Assembly: GCF_000499845.2 (NCBI RefSeq)
Contig: NC_023749.2
Span: forward strand, 21,215,176-21,279,175
Direction: 5' to 3'
Source of the DNA: Phaseolus vulgaris
Taxonomy: Eukaryota > Streptophyta > Magnoliopsida > Fabales > Fabaceae
DNA length: 64,000 bases
Part shown: positions 22,805 through 34,500 of the stretch, one piece after another
How the letters are laid out: each line of letters begins with the position of its first letter
How positions within the stretch are numbered: position 1 is the first letter of the stretch
Translations under genes and position numbers: made by a program
Notes under the pieces: generated by a model
Told to the model about the DNA's origin: nothing
The model's database searches: none
The model's input: the letters and a program-made list of their open reading frames with translations, nothing else

Positions 22805-25800
22805 TTAACTATAGTACAACTTCAGGTGCGTGGCGTTCCAGGTGCGAGGAATCGCCCCTCCTTCCAGCGTCTCTAAGCGGTAGGCGCCGTTCCCGAGCAC
22901 CTCGGTTATTCTGAACGGTCCAGTCCACTTGGGCGACAGTTTATTCTCCATCTCGTACTGGTGGGCCTTCCTCATCACCAGATCGCCCTCTCTAAACTGC
23001 CTTGGCATCACCTTCGAGTTGTATCTTCGTTCGATCCTCCTCTTCACCGCCTCAGCTTTCAGTCTCGCCTCTTCCCTGACCTCGTCCAGTAGATCCAGGT
23101 TCAGCCTTCTCTCTTCATTCGAGTCTTCCTCTACGAAGTTCTGGAATCTCGGCGAGCTCTCCTGGATCTCTACTGGAATCATGGCATCACACCCATAGAC
23201 CAAGTTGAACGGGGTCTCGTGGGTTCCTGACTGCTCGGTGGTGTGGTACGCCCAGACTATACGGGGTACCTCCTCAGCCCAACTTCCCTTGGCTTTCTCA
23301 AGCCTTCTCTTCAAACCTCTCAACAACACCCGATTAGCTGACTCCACCTGGCCGTTTGTCTGAGGGTGCTCGACGAATGCAAACACTTGTTGAATTCCCA
23401 CCCCTTCGCAGAGCTTCTTCAATAGGTGGCTTGCAAACTGAGTCCCATTATCCGACACCAGGCGTTTAGGCACTCCAAACCGGCACACGATGTTCTTCCA
23501 CACGAAATCTTCGATCTTGTGTGCGGTGATCTGGGCCACTGGCTCTGCTTCGATCCACTTGGTGAAATATTCAATCGCCACCACCAAGTACTTCATCTGC
23601 CTGATTGCCAGCGGGAAAGGTCCCAGGATGTCGATTCCCCAGGTATGAAATGGCCAAGGGCTATAAATTGACTTCAACTCCTCGGGAGGCGCCTTATGCC
23701 AATAGGCGTGCTGCTGGCATTGTTTACAACATTGGGCATACTTCTTGCAATCTTCTCTCATGGATGGCCAGTAGTATCCTGCACGGAGAGTCCTCGCGGC
23801 CAGAGCTCGACCCCCGACGTGGCTTCCGCATATACCTTCGTGGAGCTCCGCCATGATTCTCGTGCACTTCTCGCCGTGTATACATTCCAGGAGCGGGTGA
23901 GTGAACCCAAACCTGTACAGATCGCCATCAATCAGGGTGTACTTGCTAGAATTCTTCTTTACCTTCCTAGCCTCAGTCGGATCCAGCGGGAGAAGGCCAT
24001 TTGCCAGGCACCGCTTGTACTGTGTTATCCAAGTGTCTGGCTCATGGGTAGCGCAGACCTGCATCACATTCACCTTCTCTCCTCGGCATGCTCTAATTCT
24101 CGGCGATCTCAGAGTTTCTTGCGTCAGGGACTTATGGCTTCTCGCGGCGTTCTCCGTCGACTTGCTGATCTGAAGGACCAGGTGATCTGCCACAAATGCT
24201 CTTGGCGTCTTCAGAGTTTCTTGAATCACCGTCCTCTGCCTACCCCCCTTGCCTGAGCTGGCGAGCTTAGCTAGCAAGTCAGCTCGGGCATTCTGCTCTC
24301 TGGGTACATGTACTACTTCAAAGGAGGCAAAGGAACTCTTCAATTCCTGCACGTACGCCAAGTAAGCCGCCATTTGTGGATCTTTAGCCTGGAACTCACC
24401 TGTTACTTGCCCCGTGACTAGCAGCGAGTCACTCTTAGCCATCAGCACCCTAGCTCCCATCTCCTTGGCCAGCAGAATCCCGGCGATCAGCGCCTCATAC
24501 TCTGCTTGATTGTTGCTGGCTTTGAAGGCGAACCTCAGAGATTGTTCGATCAGCACGCCGTTGGGTCCTTCCAATATGACTCCAGCACCGCTGCCCTGCT
24601 GGTTCGACGATCCATCCACTGAAAGTACCCAATGGAAATCGTCTCCTTCAACCCGCGTCGCCTCTGATGAGAGCTCAACCACGAAATCTGCAAAGATTTG
24701 TCCCTTGATCGGGCCTCGGGGCTCATATTTAATATCAAACTCTGACAACTCTATTGCCCACTTCACCATCCTTCCCACAACGTCGGGTTTCTTCAAGACC
24801 TTCTGGATGGGCAGGTCGGTCATCACCAGTATTGTGAAACTATGGAAGTAGTGGCGCAACCTCCTCGCCGAAAACACCACAGCCAGCGCAGCCTTCTCCA
24901 GGGCCTGATATCTCGTTTCGGGGCCCTGCAACACCTTGCTCACAAAATAGATAGGCTTCTGAGCCTGATCTTGATCCTGGGCGAGCACCGCACTCACCGC
25001 CTTCTCAGTTACAGCAAAATACAACCTGAGAGGGATTCCCACCAGCGGTTTGCACAGAACCGGCAGGCTCGCCAGATACTCATTCAGTTTGACGAAAGTT
25101 TCCTCGCACTCTTTCGTCCAAACAAACTTATTATTGCGCCGCAGACACTGAAAATAGGGATGCCCCTTTTCTCCGCTAGCTGACACGAAGCGAGATAGGG
25201 CTGCCATCCGACCTGTTAGCTGCTGGACTTCTTTCACCGTAGCTGGGCTCCTCATCGCCAAGATGGCGGCACACTTGTCTGGGTTGGCTTCTATTCCTCT
25301 TTCGGTCAAGAGGAAACCCAAAAACTTTCCAGCCTCCACGCCGAAAATGCATTTCTCCGGATTGAGCTTTAACTTGAACTTGGCGATCGTCGTGAACAAT
25401 TCTTCCAAGTCTGCAACGTGCTTGTTTTTTTCCTGCGAGGTCACGACCATGTCATCGACGTACGCTTGCACGTTCCTTCCCAGCATTGGTGCAAGTACTC
25501 GATCCATCAGCCTCTGGTATGTGGCCCCCGTGTTCTTCAGCCCAAACGGCATCACCTTATAGCAATAGCACGATCTCTCCGTCATGAAGGCTGTCTTCTC
25601 TTCATCCATGGGATGCATCTTGATCTGATTATATCCTGAGAAGGCATCTAGAAAACTTAGCAACTTACACCCTGCAGCACTATCGACCAGGGCATCTATG
25701 CTTGGTAAAGGATACGAATCCTTTGGGCAAGCTTTGTTCAGGTCGGTGAAGTCGACGCACATGCGCCATTCCCGTTACTCTTCTTCACCAGCATGACATT

Positions 25801-28242
25801 TGCCAGCCATTCAGGGTACTGGACTTCCCTGATGTGGCCTGCAGCGAGGAGTTTCTGTGTTTCGTCCCTGATCGCCTGCCTCCTCTCCTCGTTGAACTTT
25901 CTTCTCCTTTGTCGCACCGGTCTCACCAAATTGTCCATCGCCAGATGATGGCACAAGAAGTCGGGATCAATCCCGGGCATGTCCGAAGCGGACCATGCAA
26001 ACGCGTCCAGATGCCGCTCAATCACCTCGGCGATCTGGTCCTGGAGCTCGACCTCCAGGGATCTTCCCAGCTTGAAGATCTTTCCTCCGATCTCCTTTTC
26101 GAGCCACTGCTCGACAAGTTTTGGCCTGGATTCTCTGGCGATCACCGCCCTGGCGATTCCCTGCTCCCTCGCTTCCTCAGGGCGATTCCGCTCCTCTTCC
26201 TCCTCCAGACCAGCATCCTTCTCCCCCTGCTCAGCGTCCACCATCTCCACATCTCTTCCGGCGGCCTCCTCTGTTACCGTCGATCTGGGCTTCACGCCGG
26301 GAGGTGGGGTGGTTGTTACATAACTCACCGATCTCTTGTTTTTCAGGCTATTCTCATAGCACTTTTTCGCTTCTTTCTGATCAGACTTGATCGTGATCAC
26401 CACCCCTTCCATGGACGGCAACTTTACCTTCATGTGCCGAGTCGACGGGATGGCGCCTATCTTGTTAAGCGTGGGCCTTCCCAACAGGATGTTGTATGCT
26501 GAAGGAGCGTTTACGATGAGGTACTTGATTTTCTCCGTCCTCGACCCAGCCTCATCTGTAAACGTGGTTCTCAGCTCAATGTACCCCCTGACCTCCACCT
26601 GGTCACCAGCGAACCCATACAGGCACCCTCCATAGGGCCTTAGCTGGTCAAGGGGCAACTCCAGCTGTGTGAAAGTCGGCCAGAACATCACGTCTGCCGA
26701 GCTTCCTTGGTCCACCAGAACTCTGTGGACCTTTCTTCCCGCTGTAACCAACGAAATGACTATGGGATCGTTGTCATGGGGCACAACGTCCCGAAGATCC
26801 TGTTTGGTGAACGTAATGTCCACTTCCGGCGAGTGGTCTTCAAACATATCCACTGTCATCACCGATCGCGCGTACTTCTTCCTCTGCGATGCGGTGCATC
26901 CACCACCTGAGAAGCCCCCTGCAATGGTGTGGATCTCCCCGTGGATAGGCATCTCGTGTTGCTGGGCTTCTCCACCTGCTGGCTGAGAACTCGACGCTCC
27001 CCCCGTCCTCCTGTCCAGCAGATAGTCATTTAGGAACCCGCTCTTAACCAGATCGTCGAGCTGATATCCCAAGGACAAACACGAGTCCAAAGTGTGGCCA
27101 AAACCTTGGTGAAACTCACACCAGGCATCCGGCTTTGACCCCAGCACCTTGTCGCCCACCTTCTCAGGCGCTTTCAACCTAGCAGATATATTAGGAATGG
27201 CGATTAGATCCGCTAGTCCCATGACAAACTTGTGCTTAGGCGGGCGATTGTATTCCCGGCGTGCTGGTTGCTGGCGCCCCTGGCTCCTTCCCTTGTTCTT
27301 CCTGTCGTACGGATGGCGAGTCCTCTAGTCCTTCCTGGCCGCCGCCGCTGTTTCCAGCACCCTCTGCGGCTGGATCCTGGTCTGGGCGCGTGGCCTGGCA
27401 GGAGCCACGCTTCCTCTCTTCTCGGCGACTTCACTCTCGTCGGCGATGTGAGCCACCGCAAGTCGCCTGACTTCAGCAAACGTCGCGGGGTGAGCCCTGA
27501 TCAAGGCCTCGCAGAATGGTCCTGGCTGCACGCCCTTCTTGAAGGAATAGACCAGCATTTCTTCATCCTTGGCCGGCGATCTGACCATCTGCGCTCCAAA
27601 GCGATTCAGGTAATCTCTGAGGGACTCTCCATGGTACTGCCTTATATCAAACAGATCATAAGACACCCTGGGCGGTGCCTTATTCACGATGTACTGCTCG
27701 ACCAAAATCTTCGAGAACTGTTGAAAATTGATTATGTGGCCGTTAGGCAGGCTCACAAACCACTCCATCGCCGTTCCCTGGAGCGTACTCATGAACATCT
27801 TGCAGTAGACGGCGTCTGACCCTCCCGACAGCATCATCTGCGTATGGAACGTGGTTAGATGAGCCTCTGGATCCTCCACGCTGGTAAAGACAGCCTTAAC
27901 CGGAACCACGTTCGTGGGAATAGGCGTGTCAGTAATCGCCTGAACAAAAGGCATAGGGAAAACACGAGGTGGCGTCGACGGCGCCACCTCTTCAGCAGAA
28001 GAACGCCCTTGCTGCTCCTGAAGAGCTTGACGCAGCTCCTCAGTCACCTTGCTAAGCTCCTCGTTCCTGGCGCGAGCGGCGACCAGGTCCTCATGTATTC
28101 TCGCCTGCTCTACGCGTGAGGCTTCCACAGTTGCCTGCAACGAACGCATCATCTCTGCCATCTGCGCCATGGTCATGGCGGCGGCGCCTTCGGCAGCAAC
28201 GGGCGCAACTGGACTTGAACGATTGCTTCTCATTTTTCTCAT
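22805..28242 (-). pseudogene. gag-pol of element A(-), one stop and one frameshift
   Basis: Starts at ATG 28242 (MRKMRSNRSS, shared with A(+)) and ends at 22805: about 1,812 residues if read through. Order: Gag core (FHTQMMLSGGSDAVYC) near 27830, HxxxSCLSLGYQL near 27090, protease DQGSS near 26700, RT with YVDDM near 25450, RNase H, archaeal-type RNase H (SVDGSSNQQGSGAG near 24600) and integrase with an H-H-C-C zinc site, WGID, SDNGTQF and NGQVESAN. The extra archaeal-type RNase H is diagnostic of the Tat lineage. Breaks: TAG at 27327-27325 at a Gln position in the basic linker, and a one-base deletion in an A run near 25772 just before RT. Both are absent from A(+). Confidence 0.93.
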
Positions 28243-28627
28243 GAACTCAGCGAATCCCAGAATGCGGCGAACAACACTTCGACCACGATCGAGTCAGCGA
28301 TCAATCGGAGAAAACTGCGCGAAACTGCGCAAGAAAACTCAAGAACACCGTAAACCTTCAAAGAAAACCACAACTTCACCAGAAACCACCGCTTCCCCAC
28401 GGACAACCAAACGAGCGAAAGAACTCGAACTTCCACCAAACAAATTACGTGTAATCAGCAGGAAACCTCACTCCATCGATCGAAAACCCAAACGAACGGT
28501 ATAAAACGCGAATTCACCGAACGAAACTCAAGCAAACAGCGAACGATGGTTGCACCAGCACACAACCACGCAGAAAACTTCGAAAACTTCCAAGAACTCA
28601 CGCTGTGGATGGGAGCAAGTTTTACAC
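28243..28627 (-). other. 5' leader of element A(-)
   Basis: About 385 bases between primer-binding site and gag ATG, without a conserved ORF. Leaders of this length normally hold packaging and dimerisation signals; none is recognisable by eye. Confidence 0.6.
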
Positions 28628-28645
28628 GGCCCCACGGTGGGCGCC
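28628..28645 (-). promoter_or_regulatory. primer-binding site of element A(-)
   Basis: Minus strand GGCGCCCACCGTGGGGCC, as in elements B and C, but the first base of the usual TGG is A (CAGGCGCC), a change shared with A(+). tRNA-Lys match is from memory. Confidence 0.8.
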
Positions 28646-28648
28646 TGA

Positions 28649-29444
28649 TGATCCTGCCTGTTGACCGGAACGCTGGAAACTGCCTCATCAAAGGATCGAC
28701 GTGCGCACCGCTTCTCACCTCCGTTCCTCTTCGAGATCCACCTCAAGAACCTGCAAAGAAACAGAGCGGCGCCGCTGCGGCCGATTGCACTCCAACGCCC
28801 AAGTTAGTGACGAATCACCAAATACTAAGAGAACAAGAACCGTGCAAATCCTCTCTCACAGTCAGCTCTACAACTCGCAAGCGTAAAGAGTATAAACTGA
28901 ACATGCGTACCTCAGAAAGTTTGTTGAGAACTCTTATATACCTGGTTGTTTTCTCTCTCCTGGCAGTTACAGACCTGGACACGTGGCTCGCATCCAGTCG
29001 TACACGTGCCATCATCTGGAGCCTCCTTGAGTTGGCGCTGCTTCTACTCTCATTTTGGCTAAGTTACTTATGCATGGTACTGCCCAGTGCATAGCTAACT
29101 TGGGAGTGCGATCTCTACTGGAGTTGGCGAGTTAGGGTGTCCTCATACACCTTCCCTGTGGTCTCGCCGGCCGCCTTCATAATTTGCTTCTCCTCCATCT
29201 TCGGCGATGTGCTTTCTCCGGCGATCTCCAACTGCTTGGTCGCCTGAGTTCACATTTGGCGACTTCATATTTAACCCGGTGATCGCCTATTCTGATATGC
29301 TGGAGATCAGAACACGCCAACTTAATAACTGGCGGCTTCACGAGCCCCCCGACTTCCTTCCCCTCTGCCAGCCTGGCGCCTTGCCAACACGCCTATACTG
29401 TAGCAGGATGCCACGTCATCACTCCCGACTACCAGGGCGGTACA
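28649..29444 (-). repeat. 5' LTR of element A(-)
   Basis: 796 bp, about 99% identical by hand count to 17129-17923. TATA-like sequence at 28934-28940 and U5 motif at 28750-28810 on the minus strand. Confidence 0.95.
28934..28940 (-). promoter_or_regulatory. TATA box in 5' LTR of element A(-)
   Basis: TATATAA on the minus strand (AGGTATATAAGAG context). The same string occurs in the A(+) LTRs at 48218 and 59523. It would drive gag-pol. Confidence 0.7.
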
Positions 29445-30142
29445 GGTAGCTTAGGGAATAAGCTATGTAAATGACCAGCCCTTACTCCTATAGAAGGAGG
29501 GCTTAGGTCCTTCACAATTCAGATTGGAATTTTATAGTAGAGAGACTATACTCAATTTTGGAGAGAATTTGTGAGTTTTGAGTCTTCCTCTTCTTTGCCT
29601 TATCTTGTGAGCTATGGTAAGCTTCAAGTGGTGGCACTCCATCACTTATCTTGGTTCAAGGTTCCAAGTGGCGTGAATGGCTTCTTCCAATTCTCAAAAT
29701 CTAGCAAGCATCTTCTTCTATAAGTGTTCTGCTTCCCTTTTCTTCAATTTTCCATTCGGTAGTTTTGATTCCTAGAGTTTACTTCTTTTTCTACCGTTTA
29801 ATTTTGTGTTTCCAGCATTGTGTTCTTAATTCTGTTTTGGTTCAGTAGCTATCTTTTAAATTCTGTCCAGTTTTAATTCTTGTTCTTCTTTCCTTTTGTT
29901 TTGATTCAATTTGACAATACATGGACTTCCATATGAGTCTTGGTTGGTGCTTAGTTTTGGTGAGTTCTTGAATTTAGAACATTGATCCAATTCTAAAGTA
30001 AAGTGCCTTTCAAATCCAGCTCAAGTTGTTCCTAAGAATGTCAAGAATCATGAGTTCTTGTAGTTACATTCACATCATGTCCCTAGCTGACGGGCAAGGT
30101 TGCGCACAAAGACGTCCCAGGTCAACCGGACGGAACAGATAG

Positions 30143-30223
30143 TCTTAATGATTAGTCTCTCATGAATTAATCTTATTATTTTGTTTTAACTTTGATCTTC
30201 TCTCTGCTTGCATTATATATATA
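30143..30223. other. short AT-rich flank between solo LTR D and element B
   Basis: Continuation of the flank left of D (ends 15623), finishing in a short TA run. It bears no similarity to the satellite that flanks element B on the other side. Confidence 0.6.
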
Positions 30224-31410
30224 TGATCCGATCGGTCATCGGTAGTCGATGACGTCAGCATCAGAGAACCACGTGGACCACTCGAAGGGTGACACGTGGA
30301 CCAGGTGGCAGAGAGGTCGGGGGGACGATCGCCAAGAGAGGTGATCGGTGGTCAGTAACCAAGTTACCACCGACAGATCAGGCAGCAGAGAGGTCGGGGG
30401 ATAGATCACCCAGAATGGTGATCGGTGGTCAGTAGCCAAGTGGCCACCAGCAGACCAGTTCCCAGACTCGCACCTGGAGGCAGAGCGCGATAAGCGAATA
30501 AACACTGATCAGTCATCGGGGTCTCGTGTTACACGCAGTTAAACTGGGACTGAGGTTCCCAGCGAGAGCGTTACGCATGGACCTCGCATGAGCACACCTC
30601 AGGGAATCATGCACGAGAGTGGCCTGAGGGAACTAGTAAGCCAGTCGGTGATTGGTGATTCCCTCAACCCATTACGTGCGTGGCATCGTGAAGGGTAAGT
30701 CGCCTACGCAGAGAGCAACGTTTGGTGAGTGTGCCTAGACCAGCCACACCCGACGTTCTCCTAAGAGTATGCGATTTACCCAGATAAGAGAAACATCCTG
30801 AGTTACTCCGCAAGGGCGTAACTTAGGCACACAAAGAGAGGCGCTAGAGCCCTTCCAGTAAGTGACACGTGTGTGGTTAGATGTGAGTTGCAGGCCTCCA
30901 CGTGTCATCATCTGAGAGGGGTGCGGTCCAGACAAAAGAGCACTCCGTACCATTGAAGGTACAGACAGGCGCAGCCAAGCGCAGAGACGCGCAGACATGC
31001 GCAGACTCTCACGCTCCCCACTGCTGATTCTGAAGGTACGCTTTCTCTGAAAAGCATAACAGGGTTCTGACACATGCCAGAAAAGCATAACAGAATCCTG
31101 TTATGCCCAGAAGCAGGAAAAGAGAAATAAAAGAGAGAATCAGAGTGAGAGTGAGGGGGGGAGACGAAAAACAGAGCAAGAGTTTTTCACACACACATTA
31201 CTAGTTTTCTAGTTTTTGGTGGTTCTGTTGGACTAACTTGATCGTCGGAGTGCAAACGGCCGCTAGAGGCGCCGTCTGTGTGTTTTGCAGGTCACGTTCG
31301 GAACAACAAGAGAAGGTCCTGAGGGTGATTCTGCAGAAGACGCAGTCGCGTAGACAGGGCAGAGAGTGCTACGAAGCGATTCCTCCCCGTTCGAGCTGCC
31401 GGCAGGATCA
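30224..31410 (+). repeat. 5' LTR of element B
   Basis: 1187 bp, TGATCCGATC to GGCAGGATCA. It contains two near repeats of a phrase with GGTGATCGGTGGTCAGTA (about 30338 and 30418) and the U5 motif at 31231-31290. Confidence 0.93.
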
Positions 31411-31412
31411 TT

Positions 31413-31430
31413 TGGCGCCCACCGTGGGGC
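31413..31430 (+). promoter_or_regulatory. primer-binding site of element B
   Basis: TGGCGCCCACCGTGGGGC, two bases after the LTR. It is complementary to the 3' end of plant tRNA-Lys(CUU) as I recall it. Confidence 0.85.
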
Positions 31431-31507
31431 CCGAGTGAATCGTTGTCCCATATATACCACAGTTTTAAAGCTTACCAGAGTTTTATCAGTTTCCTTGATA
31501 GAGAAAG

Positions 31508-34500
31508 ATGCCTAGAAACAGACAACCATCGCCTGCGCCATCCGCTGACGAAGGAGCTGTGACAATGGCGCAGGTCCTGGAAATGGTGCGCACGCTGTAG
31601 GATAACGTCGCAGCGTCAAAGGTTGAACAAGAGAGGATGCAGACGGAGTTAGCTGCGTCGCAAAGCAGGAACGACGAGCTGAATCGCGTCAATGAGGAGT
31701 TGAGAAGGACGCTGCAAGCGCAGAGGGAACACGTGGTTGACGAAAGGGTGTCTAGGATGCCCTCACCTCCAAGAGCGTTCCCCATGCCATTCTCCCCTGA
31801 GATCATGGGAACCATGGTGCCACCCAACCTGGTGGGGGTCAAGGCATCGTTCAAGGGGGTAGAAGACCCGGAGGCGCATCTGACGGCGTTCCACACCCAG
31901 ATGATGTTGTCTGGGGGTTCAGACGCTGTCTACTGCAAAATGTTTATGAGTACGCTTAGCGGAATCGCCATGGAGTGGTTCGTAAGCCTACCAGAAGGAC
32001 ATATCACGTCTTTCTCTCAGTTCTCGAAGCTCTTCACCGAGCAATACATCGTCAACAAGGCACCTGCAGTGGTGTCCTACGATTTGTTTGATGTGCGCCA
32101 ATACCAGGGGGAGTCGCTGAAGGATTACCTCAACCGTTTTGGGGCACAAGTGGTGAGATTGCCCAGCAAAGATGAAGATATGCTGGTCCACGCGTTTAAG
32201 AAGGGAGTGCTGCCTGGCCCCTTCAGCGAATCTCTCATCAGGAGCCATCCCAGCACCTTTGCAGAGATCCGACGACGTGCGGTGGCACACATAGTGGCAG
32301 AAACAGAGGTTTCTGAGAAGAGAGGAAGTGCTGCACCACCAAGACCGCGTGGAGGGCAAGGAAAGCCACAGCAAGCAAGGGTGCATGAGGCCAAGGAGGG
32401 GAAGAAGGTGCGGGAAAAACCTCGTCCCTATGCACCAGGCAAAGACCAGAACAGGGGGCGTGCAAGGGAGAATAATGCACCCCCGAGGTACAACTTCATG
32501 GTAGGATTGGCGGATCTCATCGCCCTTCCTGCTGTAGCAGCAAGACTACGAGTACCAGAGAAGACAGATAAGGTACTTGGAAGAAAGAAGAATGAGTGGT
32601 GTGAGTTTCATCAGGCTTTTGGCCATACGCTTCATTCTTGTTTGGCCCTGGGACACCAATTGGCAGAGTTGGTGAAGTCTGGTTTCCTAGCAGATTACCT
32701 GCGTGAGCCGCAGGGTGACCGCGCGTCAGGATCCCAGACTGGAGAACAGCAGCATGAAGTCCCCGTGCATGGGGAAGTGCAGGCGATCGCGGGAGGCTTC
32801 TCGGGTGGGGGATGCACAGCTTCACAGAGAAGGAGATACGCTCGATCAGTAATGGCGGTAGATGCGATAAATGAGAGTCATTACCCCGAAGTGGACATCA
32901 TCTTCAGGAAAGCTGATCTGCGGGACTTTGTCCCACACGACAACGACCCTGTGGTCATTTCTCTCATCACTGCGGGAAGGCGAGTGCACCGAGTACTCGT
33001 AGATCAAGGAAGTTCGGCAGACGTCATGTTCTGGCCAACATTCAACAAGTTACAGTTATCCCCTGACCAGCTAAGACCGTATACTGGTTGTCTCTACGGT
33101 TTTGCAGGGGATCAGGTAGAGGTGCGGGGATACATCGAGCTGAGGACAACGTTCACTGACGGAACGACAGCCCGCACTGAAAAGATAAAGTACCTGGTGG
33201 TGAATGCCCCTTCTGCGTACAACGTTTTGTTGGGTAGGCCAACACTCAATAGGTTGGGCGCAATACCATCAACGAGGCACATGAAGTTGAAGTTGCCGTC
33301 GATGGAGGGAACCGTGATAACCATCAGGTCAGATCAGGCTGAGGCAAGACGCTGTTATGAGAACAGCTTGAAGCAAAAGAGAAGTGTGTGCCACGTCACC
33401 ACAAAACCACCACCAGGCGTGCGCGAAGAGCGATCGATGGTCAGGGAGACACAGAACGCTCAGAGGATGGAGGATGCTGCGGTAGGGGGCTCCTAGGTAG
33501 CCCAAGTTGAAGAAGAAGAGGAAGGCGCGATCACTCCTCGCGAGTCAGGGATCGCGAGGGCGGTCATCGCCAGTGAGAGAAGGCCCCACCCAGCTAAAGG
33601 TTGGGTCGAAGTGGACGTCGGGGGAAGAAAGTTCAAGTTAGGGGGATCCCTCGCTGAAGAAGAGCGAAGGCTGATCATGGGTGTGATTGAGAAGCACATG
33701 AATACCTTCGCATGGTCAGCATCCGACATGCCAGGAATCGACCCCGATTTCCTCTGCCATCGTCTGTCGATGGACCCCATGGTTCGACCTGTGCGACAGA
33801 GGCGAAGGAAATTCAACGAGGAAAAGAGAAAGGTGATCCACGACGAAGCGCAGAAGCTCCTTGCCGCAGGGCACATCAGAGAAATCCAGTACCCCGAGTG
33901 GCTAGCGAATGTGGTGCTGGTTCAAAAGGCAAGCGGCAAGTGGAGAATGTGCGTGGACTTCACTGACCTCAACAAGGCGTGCCCCAAGGATTCTTACCCC
34001 TTACCCAGTATAGATGCTCTAGTTGATAGCGCCTCGGGGGGAAAGCTACTCAGCTTCTTGGACGCTTTCTCGGGGTATAACCAGATCAGGATGCACCCAA
34101 TGGATGAATGCAAGACTGCGTTTATGACAGAACGGTCTTGCTATTGCTACAAGGTCATGCCATTTGGGTTAAAGAATGCGGGGGCTACCTACCAGCGGCT
34201 CATGGATAGGGTGCTCTCGCCCATGCTGGGAAGGAACGTACACGCCTATGTAGATGACATGGTGGTTACGTCCCAAGAGAAGAAGCATCATGCAGCTGAT
34301 CTGGAAGAGCTATTCACCACCATTGCCAAGTACAGGCTGAAGCTCAACCCTGAGAAATGCATTTTTGGTGTAGAGGCTGGGAAGTTCTTGGGCTTCCTCT
34401 TGACAGAGCGGGGAATCGAAGCTAATCCGAAGAAGTGTGCGGCGATCGTGGCAATGAGGAGCCCAACAACGGTGAAGGAGGTGCAGCAGCTCACCGGTCG

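Larger units (their letters stand above)
17129..29444 (-). mobile_element. complete Ty3/gypsy Tat element A(-)
   Basis: 12,316 bp, minus strand, two LTRs of 795-796 bp that differ at about eight positions plus one indel by hand count (about 1%). Perfect target duplication GGTAG at 17124-17128 and 29445-29449. Order on the minus strand: 5' LTR, primer-binding site, leader, gag-pol, post-pol segment, hairpin array, convergent antisense gene, polypurine tract, 3' LTR. Gag-pol has one stop and one single-base deletion; the antisense gene has one stop. A recent insertion, the youngest layer of the nest. Confidence 0.95.
16776..30077. mobile_element. solo LTR E, split by element A(-)
   Basis: Left part 16776-17128 starts TGATGGATAT; right part 29450-30077 ends TTCACATCA; about 981 bp. 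Its insertion in D made the duplication TGTCC (16771-16775 and 30078-30082). The ends TGATG and CATCA are inverted, as for an LTR. No ORF or internal retrotransposon domain is present. It is unrelated by eye to the gypsy LTRs here; a solo copia or gypsy LTR is most likely, but the superfamily cannot be told. Confidence 0.8.
15624..30137 (+). mobile_element. solo LTR D, split by a nested insertion
   Basis: Left part 15624-16775 (TGTACCGTCC start) and right part 30083-30137 (ends CGGAACA), about 1207 bp in total. Flanking duplication GATAG at 15619-15623 and 30138-30142. The two parts join at the same point of the homologous LTR 8831-9656, and everything between is solo LTR E. No internal element sequence lies next to either end, so the original element has been reduced to one LTR. 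Confidence 0.9.

Noticed and set aside
33494..33496. Programmed readthrough stop between gag-protease and RT in element B
   Set aside because: Stop readthrough occurs in some retroelements, but A(+) has no stop here and B has three other stops, so decay is simpler.
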